This document shows, in pieces, positions 11,108 through 19,139 of a stretch of DNA of 39,092 nt. The DNA is from Synechococcaceae cyanobacterium (GTDB lineage Bacteria > Cyanobacteriota > Cyanobacteriia > PCC-6307 > Cyanobiaceae), in the NCBI GenBank assembly GCA_947378425.1, contig CANCJV010000038.1:1-39092 (forward strand), given 5' to 3'. A model generated the notes under the pieces. The model worked only from the letters and a program-made list of their open reading frames with translations, was not told the DNA's origin and made no database searches. Position 1 is the stretch's first letter; every line of letters starts with the position of its first letter. The position numbers and the translations under genes are program-made.

Positions 11108-12297
11108 CGAACCCGCACCAGCAGGCCGTGACGCAGGCTCAGCAGATTGGCGACGATCACTGGATCACCAGGGCTGAGACCCTCCAGCACCGGATAGCGA
11201 TTGTGCTGCAAGGGGCCCAGCCGCACCGGCGTCTGCAGGGCGAAACGGCTGCGCGGGGGGAGCTTGGCGGCAGCGGCGAGATCGGCCTGGCCTGGGCGCT
11301 CCCGCAGGCGCGCCAACCCGCCGACCCGATAGACAAAACTCTGACCCGAGATCCGGGTGACCGCAGTGAACGGTACCGAGGCCTGGCGACTGTCTTCGAG
11401 GATCAGTCGCGTCCGGGTGCGCAGCCCGTTGCGCAGGCGCTGGCTGGAGTTGTCGAATTCGGCCTTGGCCAGCAGCGACTGGCTGCCGGGCGCCACCCCC
11501 GGATCGATCGAGATCAGCGGTGCCCGGGCCAGCGGTCGGTTGCTGGCCGGGTCCATCAGGATCACGGGCTGTCCCAGCCGCAGGCGCGGCCCGTACAGCG
11601 CCGGCACCTCCACCCGGGCCAGTAACCGGTCGTTGCGGATCAGGCTGGTGAACGGTGCACCGGCCTGGATCACATCCCCCTGTTTCACCGACAGATCGCC
11701 GACGATGCCGCCGATCGGTGCCCGCAAATCGCGAAAGGCCAGATCGGCGCGGCGGGCGATCAGCTCCTGCCGGGAGGAGATGTAGCGCTGGCGGAACTCG
11801 TCCCGCTGGAAGGCACTGGCCGCCCCCTGTTTCACCAGATAGTCGTAGCGCTGGAAGTTGAGCCGGTTGGTCTCGGCCTCCGCCTCCAGCCGGCCCACCT
11901 CGGCCCGGGCCTGGGTCTGATCCAGCACCAGCAGCAGCTGCCCCCGGCGTACCCGGTCTCCCTGCTGCACCAGCAGCCGCTGGATGCGGCCACTGGCCTG
12001 GGCCGCCAGAGCCACCTCTTTCAGCGACTCCAGGGTGCTCATCGTCTCGATGCTGTCGCTGAAGCTGTCGAGCGCCACCGGCTCCACCTGCACCGACAGG
12101 ATCCGAGCCGGCGGGGCGTTCACCGCCGTACAACCGCTGAGCCACAGGCCCAGGCAGGTCCAGATCGCAGCGCTGACGGCCCTGGAGCGGAAGGCGGCCG
12201 GGGCCGTCAGATCGGAACGGCGCGGCCAGCTGGCCCTGGGCGCGGGGGCGTGCAATCGCAAGGGAGCGCCAATGGCCGGTGGGGCCGATGATGGCAT
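11104..12297 (-). CDS. RND periplasmic adaptor (membrane fusion protein), first of two
   Basis: This 397-residue lipoprotein adaptor has a lipobox L53-S-G-C56. The lipoyl halves flank a helical hairpin (EVGRLEAEAETNRLNFQRY and the KQGAASAFQRDEF turn) and the returning LRAPIGGIVGDLSVKQGDVI. A beta-barrel and a C-terminal VLEGLSPGDPVIV domain follow. ATG 12297 is chosen because earlier in-frame codons run into the divergent rarA gene; TTG codons closer to the lipobox are alternatives. It leads the operon adaptor-adaptor-pump and overlaps the next gene by four bases. Two adaptors for one pump might form a hetero-oligomeric collar, or one might be a spare; that is inference. Confidence 0.88.
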   Translation of the reverse strand: MPSSAPPAIGAPLRLHAPAPRASWPRRSDLTAPAAFRSRAVSAAIWTCLGLWLSGCTAVNAPPARILSVQVEPVALDSFSDSIETMSTLESLKEVALAAQASGRIQRLLVQQGDRVRRGQLLLVLDQTQARAEVGRLEAEAETNRLNFQRYDYLVKQGAASAFQRDEFRQRYISSRQELIARRADLAFRDLRAPIGGIVGDLSVKQGDVIQAGAPFTSLIRNDRLLARVEVPALYGPRLRLGQPVILMDPASNRPLARAPLISIDPGVAPGSQSLLAKAEFDNSSQRLRNGLRTRTRLILEDSRQASVPFTAVTRISGQSFVYRVGGLARLRERPGQADLAAAAKLPPRSRFALQTPVRLGPLQHNRYPVLEGLSPGDPVIVANLLSLRHGLLVRVR

Positions 12298-12534
12298 CCA
12301 CCCTCGGTCGCAGGGAGTGCCCCTCCGAGCCTGGTCAAGATCCCTGCAGGGCCGAATCCGAACGATGTCGCAGGGAAGCGTCCGGTCGTCTGGCAGGCCA
12401 ACCCTGGAGCGGAGGGCCGCTGCCGCGGGACCGTTAAGGCCTGAGGAGGCCTGGGGCAGATCCGGGATGATGGCCATGGGCCGCAAGCCCACGCTGGGCG
12501 CCAGCGGAACCACCCTGCCCTCCGGCCCTCCACC

Positions 12535-14751
12535 TTGAGCGATCTGTTCAGCCACCGCCGGGAACAGACCCTGAGCCGGATTGCGCCGCTGGCAGATCGG
12601 CTGCGGCCCCGCAGCCTCGACGATTTCGTCGGCCAGGAGGCGATCCTCGGTCCAGGCCGGCTGCTGCGCCGTGCCATCGCCGCCGATCGGGTCGGCAATC
12701 TGATCCTGCACGGGCCACCGGGGACGGGCAAAACCACCCTGGCGCGGATCATCGCCGGCAGCACCCGCGCCTCCTTCCGCAGCCTCAACGCCGTGCTGGC
12801 GGGGGTGAAGGATCTACGCAGCGAGGTCGATGCCGCCCGCGAGCGCCTGGAGCACCACGGCCTGCGGACGATCCTGTTCATCGATGAGGTGCACCGCTTC
12901 AACGCCGCCCAGCAGGATGCCCTGCTGCCCTGGGTGGAGGACGGCACCCTCACCCTGATCGGTGCCACCACCGAGAACCCCTACTTCGAGGTCAACAAGG
13001 CCCTGGTGAGCCGGGCGAGGCTGTTCCGGTTGCAACCTCTGGAAACCGCCGACCTGCGCCAACTGATCGACCGGGCCCTGGCCGATCCGGAGCGCGGCTA
13101 CGGCCAGCGCCGGGTGCGGATCCTGCCCGAGGCCGCCGACCACCTGCTGCACGTGGCCGGCGGTGATGCCCGCAGCCTGCTCAACGCCCTGGAACTGGCG
13201 GTGGAAACCACCGCCTGCGACGAGGCGGGTGAGATCGTCATCGACCTGGCGATCGCCGAGGAATCGATCCAGCAGCGGGCGGTGCTCTACGACAAGCAGG
13301 GGGACGCCCACTTCGACACGATCAGCGCCTTCATCAAATCGATCCGCGGCTCCGATGCCGACGCCACCCTGTTCTGGCTGGCCCGGATGCTGGAGGCTGG
13401 GGAGAACCCGCGCTTCATCCTGCGGCGCCTGCTGATCTCCGCCGGGGAGGACATCGGCCTGGCCGACCCCCAGGCGATGGTGGTGGTGGAGGCCTGCGCA
13501 GCGGCCTTCGACCGGGTCGGCCTGCCCGAAGGGCTCTATCCCCTCGCCCATGCCGCCCTCTACCTGGCGGGCAGCGAGAAGAGCAACAGCAGCCTGGGGC
13601 TCTTCGATGCGATCAAGACCGTCCGCGAAGCCCAGAAGCAGCAGGTGCCCTCCCACCTGCGGGACGCCAGCCGCGATGGCAAGGCCTTCGGCGATGGCGT
13701 CGGCTATCGCTACCCCCATGCCTATGCCGAGCACTGGGTGGCCCAGCAATATCTGCCCAGCGCCCTGCAAGGGGAGGTGTTCTGGCAGCCCGGCCCCCTG
13801 GGCTGGGAAGGGGCCCTGCGTCAGCGCCTGCAACAGCGCCGGGCCGCCCAGCTGGCCGCCGCGGCCGAAACCGAAAACGATCAGCCGGAGCTGCTGAGCA
13901 GCAGCCCCGACGACCCGGTGCTGGCCCGCTGGCTGCAGCGCCAGGCCGCGGCGGAGGGGGAGCGGCTCGACCGCCTGCGCCAGCGCTTCTGGCAGGACGC
14001 CCCGATCAAGCGCCTGGACCGGGTGCTGGTGCTGGAAGCCCGCTCCCTGCTCTGGGCCCTGGACCCCCTGCAGGCCGCCAGCGAAGGTGACGTGGTGATC
14101 ACTCTGGCCGCCACGGCCGACCAGGAACGGCTCCAGGCCCAGCTGCAGCTGCTCGACCAGCTGCGCCGGCCCCGACTGCTGATGCTGCCGCCCGAGCAAC
14201 CCTCGGCCCTGCAACTGGAACTGGAGCCCAACTGGCAGTTCGACTGGCTGGCCGCCCGCCAGCCCTGGCGCCGCTGCGACGACGCCCAGCTGCAGAGCGC
14301 CATCGAGAATCTCAGCGGCCTGGCGGCCCCGGCGGCCCGCGCCAGGCTGCTGTTCAGTGAACCTCTGCTCGGGCCGGTGGGCAGTCTGCTGGCCCATGAC
14401 GGCGACCTGGCCGCACCGGCGGAGCTGGCCGATGCCCTGATCCAGGCCCAGATCCTGGAGCGGGACTGGCTGCAGGCCCAGGGCCCGGGGCCGGCAGCGG
14501 TGCAGACCCTGCTGGAGCAACGGGGCTGGCTGGTGGAGTGCCAGCGCTGGCAGGAAGGTCTCGGTCTGCCCCTCGACGCCGGCCTGCTGCGGCGCTGGTT
14601 CGATGCGGGGGCCGACTACCGACAGTTGCTCAGCCGCCAGCTGACGGGCAGGGTCATCGACCAGCTGCGCGCCCTATTCAGCCGCCACCAGGGAATTCGC
14701 CTTCCCCAACCGCTGCGCCACAGCCTGCTGCAGGCGCGGCGCCCAGGCTGA
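12535..14751 (+). CDS. rarA: RarA/MgsA recombination ATPase fused to a cyanobacterial C-terminal domain
   Basis: This is a 738-residue protein. Residues 1-430 are the AAA+ clamp-loader-like RarA, which acts at stalled replication forks. It has Walker A GPPGTGKTT (60-68), Walker B with D117-E-V-H, the TTENP sensor region (residues about 143-147) and the tetramerisation part ending in GYRYPHAYAEHWV. RarA alone is about 430-450 residues. The extra about 290 residues hold an Ala/Gln linker and a Rossmann-like alternation (DRVLVLEARSLLWALDP, then GDVVITLAAT). They lack the glycine-rich SAM loop of a classical methyltransferase. NCBI names such cyanobacterial chains RarA/unknown-domain fusions. The start is TTG 12535, since no ATG or GTG fits the MSDLFSHRRE beginning. 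It diverges from the RND operon across a 237-base gap. Confidence 0.92.
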   Translation: MSDLFSHRREQTLSRIAPLADRLRPRSLDDFVGQEAILGPGRLLRRAIAADRVGNLILHGPPGTGKTTLARIIAGSTRASFRSLNAVLAGVKDLRSEVDAARERLEHHGLRTILFIDEVHRFNAAQQDALLPWVEDGTLTLIGATTENPYFEVNKALVSRARLFRLQPLETADLRQLIDRALADPERGYGQRRVRILPEAADHLLHVAGGDARSLLNALELAVETTACDEAGEIVIDLAIAEESIQQRAVLYDKQGDAHFDTISAFIKSIRGSDADATLFWLARMLEAGENPRFILRRLLISAGEDIGLADPQAMVVVEACAAAFDRVGLPEGLYPLAHAALYLAGSEKSNSSLGLFDAIKTVREAQKQQVPSHLRDASRDGKAFGDGVGYRYPHAYAEHWVAQQYLPSALQGEVFWQPGPLGWEGALRQRLQQRRAAQLAAAAETENDQPELLSSSPDDPVLARWLQRQAAAEGERLDRLRQRFWQDAPIKRLDRVLVLEARSLLWALDPLQAASEGDVVITLAATADQERLQAQLQLLDQLRRPRLLMLPPEQPSALQLELEPNWQFDWLAARQPWRRCDDAQLQSAIENLSGLAAPAARARLLFSEPLLGPVGSLLAHDGDLAAPAELADALIQAQILERDWLQAQGPGPAAVQTLLEQRGWLVECQRWQEGLGLPLDAGLLRRWFDAGADYRQLLSRQLTGRVIDQLRALFSRHQGIRLPQPLRHSLLQARRPG

Positions 14752-14827
14752 AGAGCGACTGCTGGTGACGGATCCCAGGCCTATCCCCAAAGCCCATCGG
14801 GGCCGTCAGCGGGAGAGGATCCCGCGC

Positions 14828-14855
14828 AAAAAAAAGCCCCGGCGTTGCCGGGGCT
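14828..14855 (-). terminator. Intrinsic terminator of the secreted DUF1400-like gene
   Basis: On the minus strand a 9-bp GC-rich stem (AGCCCCGGC, loop AAC, GCCGGGGCT) is followed directly by eight T residues (A-run at 14828-14835 on the plus strand). This is a textbook Rho-independent terminator about 48 bases beyond the stop of the minus-strand gene. It also lies in the convergent gap after rarA. Confidence 0.85.
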
Positions 14856-14902
14856 GAATGGTCATCGCACCTATGAACCAGGGATCCAGGGCCAACCCTG
14901 GA

Positions 14903-15580
14903 TCACCAGAGACCGCGGATCGGTTCGGCGTAGGGAGCGGGAGCCGGGGCAGGAGCCGGGGCGGGCCGCTCAGCCACGGTGGCGACGATCTGGTTGGCCT
15001 GGATGCAGGCAGGCAGGAAGACGTACCAGGAGAGCAGCGAGGTGCACTGGGCAGTGCCGGGTTGGCAACGACCTTCGGCACAGATGTTCTGGGCACCGGT
15101 GTAGGTGTTGCAGAAGTCAGCCAGGCGGAAGTCCGTGGGCAGGGCACGCATGATGCCGGCCGAGGAGATGCTGCCATCAACGGCGTCAGCCAGGATGGCG
15201 CCGCGCAGGGCCTGAACCGCGTAGGTGTTCATGCTCCAGTACGGGAAGTAGCTGGCGGTGGCGTTCTTGAGGAACTTCACACCAGCGTCCGAATACAGGA
15301 AATCGGAAACGCCGACCAGGTTGACGGAATAGGCCTTGGTCATGCCGGTGCGCACTTCATCGGCGGTCCAGCCCGAGCGCTTGAGGCCGCCTTCGAGACC
15401 CCGATCGGTGATGGCACCGGTTTCAAAGAAGGTGTCGAAGGCTTCCTGATGGGTGGACCAGACGGCGCCGCCGGTGTTCCAGCGAACGGGCAGATTGTTG
15501 TGGACAGCAGCGGAAACGGGAAGAGCCGTGGCGGTCAGAGCCGTTCCCACGGCGAGACCAGCGACTAGACGCTTGAGCAT
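14903..15580 (-). CDS. Secreted protein, DUF1400-like helical domain
   Basis: This 225-residue protein has a clear signal peptide cleaved near VSA-AVHNN. The helical central part (FLYSDAGVKFLKNAT, then ALRGAILADAVDG, then IMRALPTDFRLADF) resembles the DUF1400 segment that precedes alpha/beta hydrolases in cyanobacteria. Here no hydrolase domain follows and no GxSxG is present. Four cysteines cluster at residues about 155-180, with one more further on (FCNTY, ICAEGRC, QCTS, ACIQ), and the end is a Pro-Ala repeat. It is probably periplasmic or extracellular. It stands alone, with its own extended -10 promoter and strong terminator, suggesting substantial expression. Family assignment is from recall and tentative. 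Confidence 0.7.
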   Translation of the reverse strand: MLKRLVAGLAVGTALTATALPVSAAVHNNLPVRWNTGGAVWSTHQEAFDTFFETGAITDRGLEGGLKRSGWTADEVRTGMTKAYSVNLVGVSDFLYSDAGVKFLKNATASYFPYWSMNTYAVQALRGAILADAVDGSISSAGIMRALPTDFRLADFCNTYTGAQNICAEGRCQPGTAQCTSLLSWYVFLPACIQANQIVATVAERPAPAPAPAPAPYAEPIRGLW

Positions 15581-15607
15581 GAGACTGAAGACGGGGAACT
15601 CGTTTCT

Positions 15608-15616
15608 ATAATACCA
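15608..15616 (-). promoter_or_regulatory. Extended -10 promoter for the secreted DUF1400-like gene
   Basis: The minus strand reads TGG-TATTAT, a TGn-extended -10 box, about 28 bases upstream of the ATG of the gene at 15580. No good -35 hexamer is found at 17-18 bases, which fits an extended -10 promoter. The surrounding 15600-15665 stretch is unusually AT-rich for this genome. Confidence 0.45.
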
Positions 15617-15754
15617 AGCTTCTGGGAAAGCTATTGATAAGAGTTGTCATCTGATTTGCATCTAATGACGGCCTGCTCAGGCCTTTTGGGGCCCCTGCTG
15701 CCGCGGGGAGAGAGCCGACTCCTAAGCTCTCAGACCAGCTTGAACACGGCCGTC

Positions 15755-16225
15755 ATGGCTCTTCAGATCGGTGATCCAGCTCCTGATTTCAGCCTGCCGG
15801 ATCAGAACGGCACCAGCGTGAGCCTCACGGCCCTCCGAGGCCAGAGGGTCGTAATTTACTTCTATCCCAAGGACGACACCCCCGGCTGCACCAAGGAGGC
15901 CTGTAACTTTCGCGACCGCTGGAGCGCCTTCGAGGGCCAGGGAATCCGGGTTCTGGGCATCAGCAAGGACGGAGCCAGCAGCCACAGCAAGTTCATCGGC
16001 AAGTACGAGCTGCCCTTCACCCTGCTCAGCGACGCGCTGCCCTGTCCCGTGGCCAGTGCCTACGGCAGCTACGGCCTCAAGACGTTCATGGGCAAAGAGT
16101 CCATGGGCATGATGCGCCACACGTTTGTCATCGACCCCGAAGGCAAGATCGAGCTCATCTACACCAAGGTCAAAGCTGAAACGATGGCCGATCAGATCCT
16201 CACAGACCTGGGCCTCCCGGCCTGA
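15755..16225 (+). CDS. bcp: Peroxiredoxin Q / bacterioferritin comigratory protein
   Basis: This 156-residue thiol peroxidase reduces H2O2 and organic hydroperoxides with thioredoxin as electron donor. The active site D-D-T-P-G-C45-T-K-E-A-C50 has the peroxidatic Cys and, five residues later, the resolving Cys that defines the PrxQ/BCP class. Other conserved parts are VVIYFYPKD and RHTFVIDPEGKI. Length matches the family. ATG 15755 is chosen by homology to the MALQIGDPAPDF beginning; earlier in-frame codons have no coding character. It converges with coaX. A second, 1-Cys-type peroxiredoxin lies 6 kb away. Confidence 0.93.
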   Translation: MALQIGDPAPDFSLPDQNGTSVSLTALRGQRVVIYFYPKDDTPGCTKEACNFRDRWSAFEGQGIRVLGISKDGASSHSKFIGKYELPFTLLSDALPCPVASAYGSYGLKTFMGKESMGMMRHTFVIDPEGKIELIYTKVKAETMADQILTDLGLPA

Positions 16226-16296
16226 GCCGGGGGGCAGCGCGCGTGGGATGGCACCGCACCGAGGCAGACCGGAGCGGTACTGGGCTTCACCCTGCA

Positions 16297-17037
16297 TCAG
16301 GGTTCTGATCTGATCGGTTGCAGCTCCACCAGGGCCTCCAGGGCCAGATCGGGCTGGAAATCCACCACCACGCCATGGACCGTCAGCAGCTCCTGGAGTC
16401 GGGGCTGCAGCAGGGCTCCATCGCCGCCGCTGAGCACCAGACGGCAGCCCGACTCCCGTTCAAGAGCCCCCAGGACAGCATCGGCCACCGCCGCGGCCAG
16501 GCCCCACACCACACCCTTGGCCATGGCCCGCCGGGTTTCCCTCGGCCAGTCCACGGCGGCTCCCTCGGCGGAGCCGAGCCCCTCCTCCAGCGGCAGCTCG
16601 AGCAGCGGCAGCGCTGCCGTGCCCTGCGCCATCGCCCGCAGCTGGAGGCCAACCCCCGCCAGCAATCGCCCGCCCGCGAAGCGGCCCGAGCCCTCCACCC
16701 GGGTGAGGCTGAGCACGGTGCCGGCATCGGCCACCAGCACCCCCTGGCCATGGCGGCGCCAGGCGAGCCAGCCGGCCAGGGCCCGATCCAGACCCAACCA
16801 GGGCGGCACCTCCGCCAGCGGCACCCGATCCAGTTGCAGCCGCCGTTGTGCCGGCAGCCGCACAGGCGAAGGCAGCGCCCCCACCGCCGCCCAACCCACC
16901 AGCTCGTCCAGGAGTCCTGGCTCCAGAGCACCGACCGGCGGCACTTCATGGTGGACCCTCAGACCTTCACCGCCCTCTACGGCCCAGTGCCAGCGGCTGT
17001 TTCCGATCAGCAGCCAGCGGCGCGAAGCGCCCGACAC
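16297..17037 (-). CDS. coaX: Type III pantothenate kinase, divergent
   Basis: This 246-residue ASKHA-fold kinase performs the first step of coenzyme A synthesis (pantothenate to 4'-phosphopantothenate). Recognisable motifs are the G-L-D84-R base motif, the phosphate-binding A-D104-A-G-T and the glycine-rich FAGGRLLAGVGLQLRAM. The usual N-terminal D-x-G-N-T is L10-I-G12-N13-S14, so the first aspartate is lost. I believe this is a shared trait of cyanobacterial CoaX, but cannot check it here. GTG 17037 begins one base after the cysH stop, so the two genes are almost certainly co-transcribed and coupled. Confidence 0.85.
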   Translation of the reverse strand: MSGASRRWLLIGNSRWHWAVEGGEGLRVHHEVPPVGALEPGLLDELVGWAAVGALPSPVRLPAQRRLQLDRVPLAEVPPWLGLDRALAGWLAWRRHGQGVLVADAGTVLSLTRVEGSGRFAGGRLLAGVGLQLRAMAQGTAALPLLELPLEEGLGSAEGAAVDWPRETRRAMAKGVVWGLAAAVADAVLGALERESGCRLVLSGGDGALLQPRLQELLTVHGVVVDFQPDLALEALVELQPIRSEP

Positions 17038-17038
17038 C

Positions 17039-17869
17039 TCAGATGCCCTCGCCCATCAACCCCGGCAGATGAATGCCGCATTCCTGCTTGATGCCGCCGA
17101 AGCGGGTGGCCCGGCCATGGATATCGCCATCATCGGGGGCGCTGGAGTGCCAGTCACCCACCGTGGAATACCCCTGCTCAAAGAGGGGATGCTGGGGCAA
17201 TCCATGCTCCTGCATGTAATAAAAGACATCGCGACTGGTCCAGGCCAGCAGGGGCCGCAGCGACCAGGCCCCGCGCACCGCATCCAGGGCCGTCATGCCA
17301 CGGCGATGATCGGTCTGACGGCCGCGCACCCCACTGGCCCAGCACTGCACCTGCAGATCAATCAGCGCCTGATCCAGGGGTTCCACCTTGCGGAGCTGGT
17401 TGTAGAGCTGCAGATCCTCCAGGTTGCCCGATTCCCACAGGCGGCCATGCAGCGCCTCCATCCGGGCTGGACTCATCGCCGCCTGGACCACGCGCAGGTC
17501 GAGGCGGAACAGGGCGCTGAGCTGTTCGGCGTAGTGGTAAGTCTCCGGGGGCAGATAGCCCGTATCCACCCAGATCACGGGCACCCGCCGACCCGGAGCC
17601 ACCTCGCCGAGCTCACTGACCATGTGAAGCAGGACCGCCGACTGGATGCCGAAGCTGGTGGTGAGCGCCAGCCCTTCGCCGAAGGTCTCCGCCGCCCAGC
17701 GCAACCTGGATGGGGCATCCAGCGGCTCCAGCAGCTCCCGGGCCGCCTCCAGATCCAGAGGACGCCCCTGCCGATCAGCGGGCATCTCGAAGGAAGATGC
17801 CTGGGCTGCCGGTACCTGCAGCGAAGGTGAACTCGTTACGGCGTGTCCCGTGGCCGGAAGGGTCAGCAT
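17039..17869 (-). CDS. cysH: Phosphoadenylyl-sulfate reductase (thioredoxin)
   Basis: This 276-residue enzyme reduces PAPS to sulfite with thioredoxin in assimilatory sulfate reduction. The PP-loop-like T-S-F-G-I-Q-S-A-V (71-79) binds the nucleotide, and VDTGYLPPETY follows. The catalytic cysteine is in K-Q-E-C264-G near the C terminus. The paired cysteines that ligate a 4Fe-4S cluster in APS reductases are absent: the corresponding region reads VQCWASGVRGRQ. PAPS is therefore the expected substrate. ATG 17869 is used; a longer in-frame start at 17974 would overlap the divergent ndh gene. The intergenic gap to ndh is only 46 bases and must hold both promoters. It leads the cysH-coaX pair. Confidence 0.93.
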   Translation of the reverse strand: MLTLPATGHAVTSSPSLQVPAAQASSFEMPADRQGRPLDLEAARELLEPLDAPSRLRWAAETFGEGLALTTSFGIQSAVLLHMVSELGEVAPGRRVPVIWVDTGYLPPETYHYAEQLSALFRLDLRVVQAAMSPARMEALHGRLWESGNLEDLQLYNQLRKVEPLDQALIDLQVQCWASGVRGRQTDHRRGMTALDAVRGAWSLRPLLAWTSRDVFYYMQEHGLPQHPLFEQGYSTVGDWHSSAPDDGDIHGRATRFGGIKQECGIHLPGLMGEGI

Positions 17870-17915
17870 CAGGCCATCATCACCCCTCGATGGAAACGCT
17901 GGGTAGGGTTCCTGT

Positions 17916-19139
17916 ATGCAGAGTGACCGGTATTCCTCAGAGTCGGGTGGCGCCAGCGGTTCCCCCGTCGTCATCGTCGGTGCGGGCTTCGCCGGCCTCT
18001 ACACCGCCCTGGCCCTGGCCGAAAGCCGGCGTCATCCGCCGATCCTGCTGATCGAACCGCAGGAGCGCTTTCTGTTTCTACCCCTGCTCTACGAGCTGCT
18101 CAGCGGCGAACTGCGGCGCTGGGAAGTCGCCCCCCGCTACGACGCCCTGCTGGCCGGCAAGGGGGTGGGCTGGCTGCAGGACCGGGTTGATCGCATCGAT
18201 GCCGGCCAGCAACAGGTTCACACCGCTGGCGGTCGCATAATTGCCTATCGCCGCCTGGTGCTCGCCACGGGGGGCTGCCCCGAGTTCTTCGGAGTGCCGG
18301 GAGCGGACATCCACAGCCTCGGCTTCCGCAGCCTCGACGATGTGGAGCGCCTCCAGAACCTGGTGGAGAAGCTCCGCCATTCGGCTCGCCCGCTCCAGCG
18401 TCTGGCGGTGGTGGGGGCTGGACCCACCGGTGTGGAGCTGGCCTGCAAACTCGCGGACCTGGTGCAGGGCTGCGCGGTCATCGAGCTGATCGAGCAGGGC
18501 CCGACCCTGCTGCCCCAGGCCCGCGCCTTCAGCCGCGAGCAAGCGGAAAAGGCCCTGCGGCAACGGGATGTGCGCCTGCGCACCCACACCGCCGTCACCC
18601 AGGTCGCCGCTGATCGGCTGCACCTGTGCTGCCAGAGTCCAAGTGTCGGCGTTGGGCTGAAGCCTGCTCCGGAGGAACTTCTGCCGATCGACGGGGTGAT
18701 CTGGACCGCAGGGCTGAGCTTCCGGCCGCCGCTGATCAGTCCCGAACCCCGTCGGGATCGTCGCGGCCGGCTGAATTGCCAGGCCGATCTCAGCCTGGAG
18801 GGGGAGCCCGCGATCTTCGTGGCCGGCGACCTGGCCCATCTGGAGGGCCCCGAGGGCCAACCCCTGCCCGGCTCGGCCCAGGTGGCCTTCCAACAGGCGC
18901 CGCTGCTGGCCGCCAACCTGTTGCACTCCCTGGCGAATGAGCCGCTCGACACCTTCCAGTGGAAGGACCTCGGCGAGATGCTCTCCCTCGGTCGGGGCGA
19001 CGCCTGCCTGACCGCGGCGGGCCTCACCCTGGCGGGCCCGGCGGCCTTTCGCCTGCGCCAGCTGGCCTATCTCAGCCGCATGCCCGGCCTGGCCCACACC
19101 CTGCGGGTGGCCGCCGGCTGGCTGGCCGACTGGAAATGA
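17916..19139 (+). CDS. Type II NAD(P)H dehydrogenase (NDH-2/NdbB-like)
   Basis: This 407-residue flavoprotein transfers electrons from NAD(P)H to quinone without proton pumping. It has two dinucleotide-binding folds, VVIVGAGFAGLYTA (FAD) and LAVVGAGPTGVELACKL (NAD(P)H). Further motifs are LVLATGG, the IWTAGL loop and FVAGDLAH for the FAD tail. There is no EF-hand insert, and the C terminus ends in amphipathic helices suited to monotopic membrane attachment. Cyanobacterial NdbB proteins of this size have been linked to a phylloquinone-precursor reduction step, so a role in vitamin K1 synthesis is an alternative to respiratory turnover. The stop overlaps the next gene as ATGA. Confidence 0.88.
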   Translation: MQSDRYSSESGGASGSPVVIVGAGFAGLYTALALAESRRHPPILLIEPQERFLFLPLLYELLSGELRRWEVAPRYDALLAGKGVGWLQDRVDRIDAGQQQVHTAGGRIIAYRRLVLATGGCPEFFGVPGADIHSLGFRSLDDVERLQNLVEKLRHSARPLQRLAVVGAGPTGVELACKLADLVQGCAVIELIEQGPTLLPQARAFSREQAEKALRQRDVRLRTHTAVTQVAADRLHLCCQSPSVGVGLKPAPEELLPIDGVIWTAGLSFRPPLISPEPRRDRRGRLNCQADLSLEGEPAIFVAGDLAHLEGPEGQPLPGSAQVAFQQAPLLAANLLHSLANEPLDTFQWKDLGEMLSLGRGDACLTAAGLTLAGPAAFRLRQLAYLSRMPGLAHTLRVAAGWLADWK

